A stretch of 64,000 nt of DNA from the NCBI RefSeq assembly GCF_963576675.1, contig NC_088916.1:12748501-12812500 (forward strand), written 5' to 3'. Positions 22,960 through 34,506 of this stretch are shown here, piece after piece. Made by a program: the position numbers and the translations under genes. The first letter of the stretch is position 1; each line of letters begins with the position of its first letter. This DNA comes from Euphorbia lathyris. Taxonomy: Eukaryota > Streptophyta > Magnoliopsida > Malpighiales > Euphorbiaceae. Under the pieces are notes generated by a model, which did no database searches, was not told the origin of the DNA, and saw only the letters and a list, made by a program, of their open reading frames with translations.

Positions 22960-24458
22960 GATGAGAATTTTAATGACCATTTACAGGACATTTGTTGCTC
23001 AAAAATATATAAATAGAGCTCAATTCCTTCCTTCTCAACTCCTCACTCAACTCAATCAAACACACAACAAATCAATTTATCTATCAAATCACTTACCAAA
23101 TTCAGCCACTTTATCAATCATTGGGTTCTTAGAAATCATTCTTTAGCATCTAATTAGTTTAAACAAGTTCTCAATTTGCAGAATTAGTTCTTCAATTTCA
23201 AGTTCTTCAACAAAGCTTTCAATTTTCAGAAACTTCAAATCTCAAATTCTCTTACTTTACTCAATCAATTCTCAAATCGTTTTTTGCAATTTCTTAGTTA
23301 AGTCAGTAAGATCATTACTCAATTCTCAATTCAAACTCTCTTAGTCTAGAACAAATTTCACCATTGTCATCTTCCTCAAAACTTTAAGCATTTTTTGTGA
23401 AACACAGATCACCGAAACCCAATTTTTTAGTCATTCTTAGTTTACACACCTATTCTTAGTATATCATTTCATCCCAAATCAAATTTAATCTCTTTAGTTA
23501 CATCAGACCCGGAACTCTCAATTTTTATTTCGTGAAAAACAACCTCTTACAGCCTCCAAAATCACCCTTGAAGTATCCTCCACGAAACAGAATCAAGCTT
23601 TTGGTTTTTCAACCATCAAACAACTATTCTGTGAGATCCATTTTCAATAATTTATTCTGACACTGTTACTCTGTATTTTTCTGAAATTCCAGTTCCATGC
23701 CATTACTTTGCACACAAACTTTAAACATCAGTCTTCGTTTCGCTCCGATCCGACCTCTACAGCCTCCGAAATTGAGCCCGAAAATCCCATAAGATCATCA
23801 TTTGTGTCCCAGAATTGTTGCTGACTTGAATGGTAAATTATTGGTCAAGTCCCTGAACTCTCCAAATTGCTCCAAATTCACCCAGAATTATCCGAACAAC
23901 GCAACAGCCCCCGAGATGAGTTTTCGAAGCTTCAATCCTCATTTTCACGCATACCAACAACATCAAAGAAATTGGTTAATTTTCTTTAACCCTGTACATA
24001 TTGTTTTTAATGACTTATTTATATTTCTAATTTTAAAGTTATTGTTTTTTAAGTTATAATTTTCATGCTTAATACTTATTTGTAATACAAAAACGTTAAA
24101 AAATATCTACAAAATCAATAAAAATATGAAAGAAAATTAAAAAATGTATATCTTTGTGTCATTTTATTGCTATTTATTTTTGGTACTTATCTTGAAATTT
24201 TGACCGACCTGTCAAGTAACGTCGGGGCCCAAGACCGTTATTTTTATTTTTCGTCCTTGTAACAGTCGTCAATCGCTTTTCGTTTAGAATTCAAGTAATT
24301 TATACGCATTTTATTTATTTATTTTATTCAACTACCATTTTACCCTTTGAGAATTAACTTATCGGGCGCGCCTGTATTGTTTTTACCATTTTTAATCCCC
24401 ACACTCGTGTATCAAGGTTGAAAATTAGGATATTTCGAAAATATCGCCAATACATACT
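22960..24458 (+). repeat. Repeat family R, copy A (longest copy, with TATA box)
   Basis: The most complete member of the family. A promoter-like AAATATATAAATAGAGC sits near 23008 and is followed by a long C/T-rich leader-like stretch of CTCAA repeats. The second half matches copies B and C and ends with ATATTTCGAAAATATCGCCAA. A TATA box followed by an untranslated leader suggests the LTR and leader of an old retroelement. No coding domain is attached and the left edge is uncertain. Confidence 0.6.
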
Positions 24459-24716
24459 AACTTTATCTATCAAATCCCTTGCCAAATTCGGCTACTTTAT
24501 CGGTCCTTAGGTTCTTAGAAATCATTCTTTAGCATCTAATTAGTTTAAACAAGCTCTCAATTTGCAGAATTAGTTCTTCAATAAAGTTTCAATTTTCAGA
24601 AACTTAAAATCCGAAATTCTCTTAGTTTACTCAATCAATTTCCAATTTTTATTTTGTAAAAAATGACCTCCTACAGCCTTCAACTCGCCCTTAAAGTACT
24701 CTCCACGAAACATAAT

Positions 24717-25421
24717 TGATATCTTGTGAAAAGATTCTTGATCGGAACCCTTCCCTATGAGGCGCCGTTGGGATCGGCCGGGGACACTCCGATGCCTAAG
24801 TCAGTAAACTTCTCAAGAGAATAAACTGTAATGAAAAAGTAGGGTTGAGAATAGTGTGTCAGTGTACCTTTGATACCAGGAAGCTGGGGTATTTATATGC
24901 AATTCTGTAACAATCGCATTAATCCCCTTTATTGTCCTTGAATGTGGGTTTTGATGTTACTTTAGTTATACTTGAGGGGTTAAGTATTAATGGAGTTATT
25001 ACTATCATCAATGTCGGAGGTTTCTCCTTGATAGTGGTTTAGAGACCTTTAATGCAGCTCAACTCTGACCTTTAACCTCCGAGTTGTTATTGTCTTTAAG
25101 GTATCATTAGTGCTAACTTAATGATAATGAGTTTCGCTGTATGCCTGCTTAGTTTTCCATAAGGGCGGACCGTCATGTGGGGCGGATCCCATATTCTTCC
25201 TTTAGGCGAATCTCGGAATGGATCTATGATACAACACCGTATTTCCAGCTGTATCCTTCTAGGTGGATCTCAGGATAAACTCATGGTACGACGTCGTATT
25301 TCCAACCGTACGCCCTATATGCCAGGGAGGCGGGTCTTATCTTGTGTTTTCTCCCTTCAGGTCCTCCTTTGTGGGAATATTCTAAGCTTTAATCCTTCAT
25401 GTTTTACGGCGGATGTTATCA
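24717..25421 (+). mobile_element. Solo LTR in repeat copy B
   Basis: A 705-bp insertion relative to copy A starts TGATATCTTGTG and ends GGATGTTATCA, the TG...CA form of an LTR. The flanks are ataat (24712-24716) and agaat (25422-25426), a 5-bp duplication with one change; copy A shows agaat. A TATA-like GGTATTTATATG lies near 24888. No internal domain is present, so it is a solo LTR left by recombination between two LTRs. Confidence 0.75.
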
Positions 25422-25828
25422 AGAATCAAGCTTTTGGTTTTTTCAACCATCAAACAATTATTCTGTCAGATTCATTTTCAATAATTTATTCTGACTCTCT
25501 TACTCGATGTTTTTCTGAAATTCCAGTTTCGGACCTCTACAGCTTCCGAAATCGAGCTCTGAAAGTCTCACAAAATCATCATTTTAGTCCCAGAATTGCT
25601 GGTGACTTGAAATGCTTCAAATTCACCCAGAATTACCCGGACAACATAACAGCCCCCGAGACGAGTTTCTGAAGTTCCAGGACTCATTTTCACGCATCCC
25701 AACAACATCAAAGAGATTAGTTAATCTTATTTAACTCTGTACCTATTGTTTTTATGACTTATTTATATTTCTAGTTTTGAAGTTATTGTTTTTAAGTTGT
25801 AAATTTCATGCTTTATACTTATTTTATT

Positions 25829-26648
25829 TTTTTGGTAGGAACAGGAAAAGAAAACGAACAAACAAAGAGAACTAACCCGGGATCAGCCTCGGAAGGCTAA
25901 CCCCAATTCTATCCTCTAAAAGAAGAGATGAAAGAAAGATGGGAGGATCAGAAAGGGTAGAGACACCTAACATCCCCTCATGCCCAGCTGCCGCCAAGCG
26001 ATCCGCAACCCGGTTATGTTCCCTGTAAATGTGGCTGAACTCTAAGAGCTCAAAGGAAGGGCGAAGCCTTAAAATAGCTTTGATAAGATTTTGGCTGTTA
26101 AGACAAATAGCCTGGTTATCGGAAATCCTGTTGATTGCCTCCATGTTATCAGACTCCACAGATAACCTCTTTATACCCAGGCTAATGGCAAGCTTGATAC
26201 CCGAAAGAATACCCCACAGTTCCGTCGAAAAGGAAGAACCCATCCCCAGGTTCTGGGTAAACCCAGACAGCCAGGCGCCACCCGCATCACGAAGAACTCC
26301 TCCGGCAGCAAACTTGTCATTGCTAAGGCATGAGCCATCCGTATTCAGTTTCACCACCCCTTCTCCTGGCCTGCTCCAACCAACGAGGTGGACCTCTCTT
26401 TTCTGGGTAGACCTGGCAAGGGTATCCCCTTTGAAGCTCTCAGTAATAATAGAGAGTTTTTTCGAGAAGAAATCAAGTAAGTCGGGGATAAAGACAGTTT
26501 TATCAGCAAAAATCTCCTCGTTCCTCCACTTCCAAATTTGGTGACAGATGATAGCAAAGAATATGTCACCATGCTCCATGTTAGCCAATAAATTCCCACT
26601 AACATCTTCAGAGAACCAGTTATACTCAGAGTGGGCTATGAAGGAATG
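25829..26648 (-). pseudogene. LINE-type RNase H fragment
   Basis: The minus-strand frame (26588-25872, 238 residues) carries an RNase H domain of the RVT_3 type (PF13456). It has VVKLNTDGSCL with the first catalytic Asp, then STELWGILSGIKLA with the Glu, RLSVESDNMEAI with the second Asp, and a late YREHNRVADRLAA with the last Asp. This domain ends many plant LINE polyproteins. Relative to copy A the insert replaces about 20 bases of family R. A short A-rich stretch on the minus strand near 25835 may be the LINE tail. No reverse transcriptase part is present, so the copy is 5'-truncated; no clear duplication is seen. Confidence 0.75.
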
Positions 26649-26990
26649 AAGAATATCTACAAAATCAATAAAAATATAAAAAAAAAATTAAAAAATTTAT
26701 ATCTTTGTATCGTTTTATTGCTTTTATTTTTTGTACTTATCTTAAAAAAATTGTTTTTTTCTTTGTCCAAGACCGTTGTTTTTATTTTCATTCCTTGTAA
26801 CAGTCGTTAATCGCTTTCGTTTAGAATTCAAGTAATTTAGGCACACTTTATTTATTTATTTTATTTAATTACCATTTTACCCTTTGAGAATTAGCTTCTC
26901 TAGCACGTCTGTATTATTTTTACCATTTTTAATCCTGCACCTCGTGTATCAAGATTGAAAATTGAGATATTTCGAAAATATCGCCAACAT

Positions 26991-27670
26991 ATATTTATAT
27001 AAAAATATCAATTAGTACTTTATATTCTTTCCATGATATGACATTGACATCCTACGAAACTTGTCTTTTCTATTTTATTACTCAAGAAGTGATAATGCTA
27101 ATACAGAGATAGAACATGTGAGAAAGTACTATGTTTTATACCACAAAAAAAAAAAAAAAAGATAACGTTTTAGTTGTTTTATGGTGAAACCCTTTTTACA
27201 TGGTAATGGCTTCACTTTATTATACTAATCTCCTCCTTTGTTTAGGGTTTTTTTAGATAAATTCATTTTTACTTTGTATTCTTTTGTTTTTATTGAATAA
27301 GTTTTTAATTGATATACTATAATAAATTTGATAGTTACCTTTTTATTTGTAATTTTCTTTTTCTTTCTACAGATAGTTGTACTCTGTCGTATCATGTTTT
27401 CCTTCATTAAAAAACAGAAGAGTTTTGTCTATTAAGTTAGACCTCGAGAAAAAAAAATTAAGAGGATGGAGTGTGTTTCTCGTTGTTATTGTGCCAAAAA
27501 CAATTTCAAATATTGTCTACTATTATTCTACACTTAAATGATCTCAAAATTAAAATTTTGAAGAATTAAAGTTGATTAGAATATCACGAAAGTTTTTAAA
27601 TTTTTCAGTTTTGAAGCCGTAACCCTAATTTTAATTTGAGGTTTTTGTTTTTAGCAAAGCTAAACTCATT
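26991..27670. other. Upstream intergenic region of the P450 gene
   Basis: AT-rich, non-coding, with an A-run near 27145-27160. I see no gene. Confidence 0.55.
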
Positions 27671-27763
27671 CACATATACTTTAGTAACCACGTAAATTTG
27701 GTTATTAACCGTTAGATCTAGACTTATAAAACAAATACTACATGGTCATTTAAGGTTTATGTG
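27671..27763. mobile_element. Small MITE-like palindrome in the P450 promoter
   Basis: The left end CACATATACTTTAGTAACCA and the reverse complement of the right end (CACATAAACCTTAAATGACCA) match imperfectly. The centre ACCGTTAGATCTAGACTTAT is shared with the MITE at 18639-18780. It ends 10 bp before the TATA box of the P450 gene. Confidence 0.5.
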
Positions 27764-27773
27764 ATAAAATCGA

Positions 27774-27790
27774 TATATATAAATATATAT
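27774..27790 (+). promoter_or_regulatory. TATA box of the P450 gene
   Basis: TATATAAATATATATAT lies about 50-60 bp before the start ATG at 27836. The spacing allows a leader of about 30 nt. The AT-rich run leaves the exact core position open. Confidence 0.55.
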
Positions 27791-27835
27791 ATATGATGAA
27801 CTTGCATTTGTGATTATAATTTGCAATAGCAAAGC

Positions 27836-29595
27836 ATGTTTCAGCTTTTGATACCATTCATCTTCTTATCATCATTTATTATTCTTTTCTTTCTCAAATT
27901 CCTGAAGTTCCGAGATAGAAAATCCACCAAACTTCCATTACCTCCAGGTCCAAAACCATGGCCTATTGTTGGCTGCTTGCCTGCAATGCTTATAAACAAG
28001 CCCGTCTTTCGATGGATTCACAATCTTATGAACGAATTAAACACCGAAATCGCTTGTATCCGTCTAGGAAATGTGCATGTAATAACCGTTACTTGTCCAA
28101 TCATCAGCTGCCAATTCTTAAAACAACAAGATTCTATTTTTGCAACCAGACCTTTAGTAATGTCGTCTCAAATCGCGTCTAGCGGGTACTTGACAGCAGT
28201 ACTCGCTCCGGATGCAGAGCAATGGAAGAAAATGAAGCAAATTCTTGTATCGGAAATGCTTTCTCCGTCGAAACAAAAGTTATTCTACGCGAAAAGGCTC
28301 GAAGAAGCTAATCATCTTGTTGGTTATGTGTACAACCAATGCTCGAAATGTGACCACGGTGGCTTGGTAAACATCCGATTTGTCTCGCAACATTATTGTG
28401 CGAATTTGATTCGGAATATATTGTTCAATAGGAGATCTTTTCCGGAAGGAAAGAATGATGGAGGACCTAGTTTTGAGGATGAAGAACATGTTGATGCGGT
28501 TTTCGCTATGCTCGCTCATATATATGCGTTTTCGGTGTCGGATTATTTGCCTTGCTTGGAAGGGCTTGACTTGGATTGCCATGGGAAAATTATGAAGGAA
28601 GCTAACAAGATTATGAAGAAATATCAAAATCCTTTAATTGAAGAAAGGTTTCGACAATGGAAGATTAGGGAAAACAAAGAAGTGGAGGACTTGCTTGATG
28701 TGTTTATTACACTAAAAGATCCTAATGGTGACCCTTTGCTATCCAAGGAAGAAATTCAAGCTCAAATAAGTGTAAGTATCTATGTTTCTTCTTTCGTTAT
28801 ATTTAGTGACGGATCCAGAAACAAATAAGTGACGGATAATTCCATCACATATTGCGTCTAGGATGCCAAATCCATTACAAAATAGAGTATAATTAGCGAC
28901 GATCGTGATATATTTAGTGATGAAAATTTTCGATGATAAATCGAATTTTTTATTAATTCCAGGAAATAATGTTAGCCGTAGTCGACAATCCTTCAAATGC
29001 GATAGAATGGGCACTAGCGGAGATGATAAACCAGCCTGAAATTCAAGCAAAAGCCGTAGAAGAATTAGATAGAGTTGTTGGAAAAGAGAGATTGGTTGAA
29101 GAATCTGATTTCCCACAATTAAATTATATCAAGGCATGCGTAAGAGAAGCTTTTCGTCTCCACCCTGTAACTCCATTCAATCTTCCTCATGTTGCCATGA
29201 CCGATACAATAGTTGGTAACTACTTCATTCCTAAAGGCAGCCACGTTCTTCTCAGTCGTATGGGCCTCGGGCGGAACTCTAAAGTCTGGGATGAACCCGA
29301 AAAGTTCAAGCCTGAGCGACATTTGAAGAATGAGGGATGTAGTCAAGTTACCTTATCGGAGCCTAATTTACGTTTTATCTCCTTCAGCACCGGAAAACGT
29401 AGATGTCCGGGAATAGAAATGGGAACGTCAATGACTGTGATGTTGTTTGCTAGGCTTCTACAAGGATTTAGCTGGACAACACCTTCTAACCAAACAAGCC
29501 TTGATCTCACTGAGTCTACCGATAGTCTTGCACTATCTAAGCCTTTGGTTGTATTAGCACTTCCTCCTTTACCACTATATCTTTACCATTATTAA
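27836..29595 (+). CDS. Cytochrome P450, CYP79-type amino acid N-monooxygenase (two exons)
   Basis: Two exons, 27836-28771 and 28963-29595, joined by a 191-bp phase-0 intron with GTAAG and CAG ends, give 522 residues, about the normal size for a plant microsomal P450. In order: an N-terminal membrane anchor ([13 protein letters not shown]...), a proline hinge [11 protein letters not shown], an I-helix with NPSNA at 321-325 in place of the usual AGxDT, the K-helix EAFR (374-377), FKPERH (429-432) and the heme loop [10 protein letters not shown] with Cys460 as iron ligand. NPSNA..EW and PERH are hallmarks of CYP79, whose members N-hydroxylate an amino acid twice to give an aldoxime, the first step to cyanogenic glucosides and related defence compounds, on the ER. 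The text looks closest to the CYP79D group; subfamily and substrate are inferences. The frame is intact; KRRC instead of the common RRGC still fits FxxGxRxC. Confidence 0.93.
28772..28962 (+). other. Intron of the CYP79-type gene
   Basis: The 5' splice site is AGT|GTAAGTATC and the 3' site is TTAATTCCAG|GAAATAATG. The join keeps the frame between QAQIS and EIMLAV. The intron holds several GTGACGGA and GTGATGGA-like units in both orientations, reminiscent of transposon subterminal motifs. Confidence 0.88.
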
Positions 29596-29993
29596 TTGAT
29601 AAGTGTCTATTTTAGCAGTAAAATCCCCACTTTATTATTTATATGATTTGGTTACTATTTGGGATATTATGCTTGTTTTTGTGTTTTATACCTTCACGTG
29701 GACTAATGGAAAAAATGAGAGCATTTTGGTACTAATTTGAAGCTAATTTGGAAAAAAATAAAATCTGGAACTGTTTTAAAGATATAAAGTCGAACTGGAA
29801 GTTAATCTTGCCCATGGCCAAGACTAAGAAAAGGTGGAATTTGTAGAATTGCCAAAATGCACAGCTCACTTTCATGTAATTAGTAGGTCTCAGCATATAT
29901 TTTGAACATGGTTAGCAGAGAAGATAGGATGTAATCCTCAATTCCTTTCTTTTAGGCATTAGTGGAAATGAAACCATTTTATCAGGGATTTTC
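29596..29993 (+). other. 3' flank of the P450 gene
   Basis: Non-coding. AATAAA at 29757-29762, about 160 bp after the stop, is a plausible polyadenylation signal. The flank ends where element E3 begins. Confidence 0.5.
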
Positions 29994-31450
29994 TGTTGAA
30001 ACACCTTTCCACATAATTTTGATTTGATAAAATTATTTAAGTAAATCTCATGATTAAGACAATTAAATTTAAGTGCTTTGATTTAATTGTACTAATGTGT
30101 TTGTTCAATGTTGAGTATATTAACTAATGAGAACAGGAACTAAAAGTAAGACAGAATGAAGTCAGCATAAACGAATCACACAGCACAAGCTGAGTGGAAT
30201 ACAACTCAGCATTAAGAAAAATCTTTTTCTGAACAACGCTTGAAGACGAAGCTGACTGAAGACGCTGAGTAGAATGTAACTCAGTCTCAGTTAAGGATAA
30301 AGATCAAAGGCAACGTCAATTAAGTCAAGACGAGTGTTCGTCAAGTCAGCGCGAATGATCCGTTTACTAAAAGACAAAGTCCGACAAAGGTCTGCACCAA
30401 TTCAGAAGCCTCGGAATTACACCAAGAGACCTTTTCGAGATGCATGGATCACCTGGCGTCTGGCAAGAAGACAAACTTGGCGCTAGAAGACGAAACCTGG
30501 CGCAAGAAGACAAAATTGGCAAGCCTGGCATCTGCTAAATTCAGACGACAAGATTGGCCTGCAATTCTGGAAGCTGACCTATCAATGACGAAAGAAGGCT
30601 GTTTGAATTCAATGGATATGTCCGAATTCAAATCATTGAAGCTTCAGAATTTGCTATAAAAGGACAAGTTCATCACTTGGATCCTTTGCCGAATTACAAA
30701 AAGAAAAAGACACTCAAGGTCTTCGCTAAGTTAAAGATCCAAAAGAGAAGCTGTCTGATTAGAAAAAGCAAGTTCTTACACCCAATTTCCAATCATTGTG
30801 TAAAAGTCTATAGTGAATTTGTATTCATCTAAAGTGTTCTAAAGTGTTCTTCATTCAGTGAGAACAATCTTGTATCAATTGTAAAGGTTAGAAGAGTGAA
30901 ACTGAGTGCTCGGTTTTAGTACTCAGCGGTAGAGAAAATCTTAGTGTTCGGTTATAGCACTCAGTAGGATTGAGTAGACGAATAGAGGACGGTACTCTTG
31001 CATACTCAATTTCTTTGTAAACGGTTTGTGCTCTACCTTTAAAGAGCTCAATAGTGGATTGAAAAAGCCTAGAAGGATTCTGGGGACTGGACGTAGGCGG
31101 AGAGGCCGAACCAGGATAAGACTGCTGAGTAATCTCTAAACCGTTCTCTTGATATATATGTATGTGTTGCTTGCTTAAATTACTCAGTATATAATTTGTA
31201 TAAGCCAACGCTGCATAATCAGAGTGCTGAGTTGGAAGCTGACCTAAAGTGTTATTTCCCAACTCGCAGATTGAAACAGCTCGAGTTAGTGTCTGACTAA
31301 AGTTGTCTCACACTTCTCTCAACCTTGCTGACCTAAAGCTGAGTTAAATTATCAAACATTTAATTAAGTTAGCATTATTAAGCGAAAAAGTTATATTAGT
31401 TCCTAACCCCCCCTTTGGAACTAATCATATTAAGTTACACGGGACCAACA
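29994..31450 (+). repeat. 5' LTR of E3
   Basis: 1,457 bp, starting TGTTGAAACACC and ending GGGACCAACA. It shares the ends and the late leader with the E2 LTRs but differs much in the middle, so the two belong to different subfamilies. A TATA box (TATAAAA, 30655-30661) is present. Confidence 0.9.
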
Positions 31451-31452
31451 AG

Positions 31453-31464
31453 TGGTATCAGAGC
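31453..31464 (+). promoter_or_regulatory. Primer binding site of E3 (initiator Met tRNA)
   Basis: TGGTATCAGAGC, two bases after the LTR, identical in sequence and spacing to E2. Confidence 0.92.
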
Positions 31465-31513
31465 TCAGTAGCTCACTATTCAAGATAAAACTATTTTGAG
31501 CTGATCCCTGTAA

Positions 31514-33239
31514 ATGGCTGAGAACAGCACTCGTTTCCTTCCAGGAAATCAAACAACACAGATACTCCCTGAGGGATTATCTATTAGTCGGCCTCCTTTG
31601 TTGTTCGGGTCAAATTATACATTTTGGAAGAACAGGATGAAAAACTTCATTTAGGCAATAAACATGAGTGCATGGTTGGCTATAGTCCAAGGCCTGTTTG
31701 TTCCCTATGAAATTATTGACGGAGTAAAGTCTGTCAAGAGTGAGTCTAAGTGGTCAGAGGATGACCTTAAAAAATTACAAAATAATGCTTCGGCTATCAA
31801 TATGCTTCACTGTGCGTTAGATGCTGCAGAGTACAACAAAATTTCAAGTTGTGAGTCAGCACAAGAAATCTGGAAGAAGCTGGAGGTGACCTATGAAGGA
31901 ACTAGCAAGGTCAAGGAGTCCAAGGTGAATCAACATATGAGACTATACGAGCTATTTGAGATGAACGAAAATGAAGACATCTCTGAGATGAACCCAAAGT
32001 TCACCAATATCATAAATGAGCTTAAGAGACTCGGCAAGAACTTCAAAAGAAGAACAGGTGAAGAAAATCTTGAGAAGCCTCCCCAAAAGCTGGCAAGCTA
32101 AGAAGACAGTTGTGGAAGAAGCTCAGGACCTGACCACGTATAAATATGATGAGCTGATTGGATCTCTGCTGACCCACGAGATCTCCATGAAGAATTTTGA
32201 GGCTAAAGAAAAGTCTGAGGACAAGAAGCAAAAATCTCTTGTCATGAAAGCTGACTCAACAAAAGCTGACTCATCAGATGATGAGGAAATGGCCATGTTC
32301 ACAAGGAAGATGAAGAAGCTGTTTAAGAAAAATGACAAATACAGCAAGAGGCCATTCAAAAGAAGTGATAAATACAAAGCTGAGTCCAGCGACAGCAGAC
32401 ACAAAAGGGACAGCTCCAAGCCTGTTACATGTTTCGAATGCCATCAAACTGGGCATATCAAATCAAGTTGTCCTACTCTGAAGAAAGAAAAGAAAGGTAG
32501 TAGAAAGGCAATGGTGGCCACATGGAGTGACAGCGATGAGTCAACCTCGTCAGAAGCTGATGTCACCGAGTCAGCAAACATTTGTTTCATGGCCGATGAA
32601 GCTGCTGACAACTGCCAATCTGAGCAAGCTGACCTCTCCGATGGGTCTGACCATGAGGTAACATCTATACCCTTGCTCAGGAATGAAAAGGTTAATACCC
32701 TGAGTGATCTCTATACACTGATCAAAAAGTGTAATAAGAAAATAAGAGCACTCAGCAGGCGGTGTGATAAGATTGAGGAGGTCAAACTGAATGATCTCCG
32801 ACATCTTCTCCAAGACAATACCAGGCAATATGAAAATCTAAAAATCATGCATCGGTTTGTCTCGGAAGTCCAATCTGATTCTAAGAAACTGAGAAAGGAC
32901 ATCACCTTAATACAGAACCAGCTGAGTCCATCGGCTAAGAAAAGGTTCTATCCAAATGCTGAGTATTCAGGTACCGGTCAGCAAAGACGGTACAATCAGC
33001 AGAACAGTCAGTGTGACTGTTGTTGAAAGAGAGGACACACTGTAAGTGTGTGTTGGTATGCTCAGCACCATCGTGCTGACCAAAAATGGAAACGCCCTCA
33101 AATGGTGGTTTCTTGTGACTTTTGTGGAAAAGATGGCCACACAATAAATGTATGTCGTCACAAGGTTAAATATGATGCATCACCTGCTGTCTCTAACAAA
33201 CGAGGACCCAAAAAGAATTGGGTACCTAAAGATAACTAA
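31514..33239 (+). pseudogene. gag of E3 (stops and one frameshift)
   Basis: Capsid gene homologous to that of E2, starting MAENSTRFLPG at 31514. A TAG at 31652-31654 interrupts early. A deletion near 32045 shifts the frame. The shifted frame then runs well past the zinc knuckle CFECHQTGHIKSSC (near 32431) to a TGA at 33024-33026 in the second zinc region, and ends at 33237-33239 after a third zinc motif (CDFCGKDGH). The final stop is at the same place as in E2, so it is the true gag end. Confidence 0.87.
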
Positions 33240-33251
33240 CTCAATTGCAGG

Positions 33252-33803
33252 CAGTGTTGTAAAAGTCGCTAGGCGCTAATCGGGCGGACAAGACCTCCAA
33301 AGATTAATTGGGGATTAATCGAAGATTAATCGGTGATTAATCGGATTTGTATTTTTATATTTTTTAGATTTATATTAAATAAATATTACATAAACACATT
33401 TAAAATATAAATTATACTATCTAAAAATAATAATAATAAATATTATATAATAGAAAAATATAAATATTTATTTTAAATAAATAATAAAATAGTTATTAGT
33501 TAATACTAATTACTTGTATTATTTTTTACTAATTGTAATTTATAAATTGGACCGATTTTAACACATTTCAGCCGATTTTAACCCGATTCAGCCGATTTTT
33601 TCCGCCTAGACTGATTTTTCCCGCCTAACCCGACTTGTCCGACTTGACCGGCTTGTCCGACTTAACCCGATTTGAATCGCCTAGGCGGAAGAAAATCGGG
33701 CTCCCGACTTATGCCGACCAGTTATATAAAATCGGTCGGTGTTGTAAAAATCACCGATATATCGGCCGATTAGTCGCCGACTTGACCGATTTTTAGAACA
33801 CTG
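33252..33803. mobile_element. hAT-like MITE at the gag-pol junction of E3
   Basis: A 552-bp insertion with terminal inverted repeats CAGTGTTGTAAAAGTCG and, reversed, CAGTGTTCTAAAAATCG. It has an 8-bp duplication attgcagg (33244-33251) / attgcaag (33804-33811) with one change; E2 shows the empty site at 7416-7423. Terminal CAGTG and an 8-bp duplication are hAT features. It has no coding capacity; the centre is AT-rich between GATTAATCG-type repeats. Confidence 0.87.
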
Positions 33804-33804
33804 A

Positions 33805-34506
33805 TTGCAAGTGAGCCTGAGGTGCGCGGAGAAGTCAAAGCTATGGTACATTGACAGCGCATGCTCAAGGCATATGACTGGTGATGAAACTCAGTTCATC
33901 ACACTTGTGCATAAACGAGGTGGAAATGTAAGTTTCGGAGACAACAAAAAGGGTAAGATAGTGGGATCAGGTACTATTGAGTCAGTCTCCCTAGTCAAGG
34001 GTCTCAAGTATAACTTATTGAGCGTAGCTCAGCTGTGTGACAACGGTAGAAAGGTTGTATTTGATGCCACTGAGTGTCGGATACTTGAGGATAAAACAAA
34101 TGATTTGATTTTAACTGCCCCTCGTGTTGACAACGTGTTCATGCTGAGTTTAGAAAAGAAGTTTTCAAAAAATATATGCTTAGTGTCAAAGGAAGATAAT
34201 TCCTGGCTATGGCATAGGAGACTTTGTCATGTAAGCATGGACCTCTTAGTGTCAAAGAAAGCAATTAGTTGAGGGTTTGTCCAAACTTAGATTTGAGAAA
34301 GATCAATTATGCAATGCTTGTCAGCAAGGTAAACAAACCAAAAAGTCTTTTCAAAGTAAAAATGTAGTCTCAACCAAGCGTCCACTGGAGTTACTACACT
34401 TGGATCTTTTCGGACCAGTCCAGCTGCTGAGCTTGGGTGGTAAGAGATTTTCCTTTGTCATTGTAGATGATTTCTCTCGGTATACTTGGGTCATCTTGCT
34501 GAGTAT
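33805..34506 (+). pseudogene. pol of E3, part 1 (protease to early integrase)
   Basis: The frame opens into the protease motif WYIDSACSRHMTG and the pre-integrase region LWHRRLCHVSM. A small change near 34260 shifts the frame, after which CNACQQGKQTKKSF and the first integrase segment (DLFGPVQLLS, VIVDDFSRYTW) are readable. The gene is cut at 34506 by element E4 and resumes at 53195; agtat is duplicated at 34502-34506 and 53190-53194. Confidence 0.87.

Larger units (their letters stand above)
24459..26990 (+). repeat. Repeat family R, copy B (interrupted twice)
   Basis: It begins inside the family sequence (TTTATCTATCAAATCCC, matching copy A near 23082), so it lacks the promoter part. It is split by a solo LTR at 24717-25421 and a LINE-type fragment at about 25829-26648. 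It resumes afterwards and ends with ATATTTCGAAAATATCGCCAAC at about 26990. Copies A and B lie head to tail, which fits a tandem duplication or two LTR-like units of one element. Confidence 0.6.

Noticed and set aside
25175..25672. 165-codon frame
   Set aside because: It crosses the edge of the solo LTR into repeat family R, so it cannot be a real gene.
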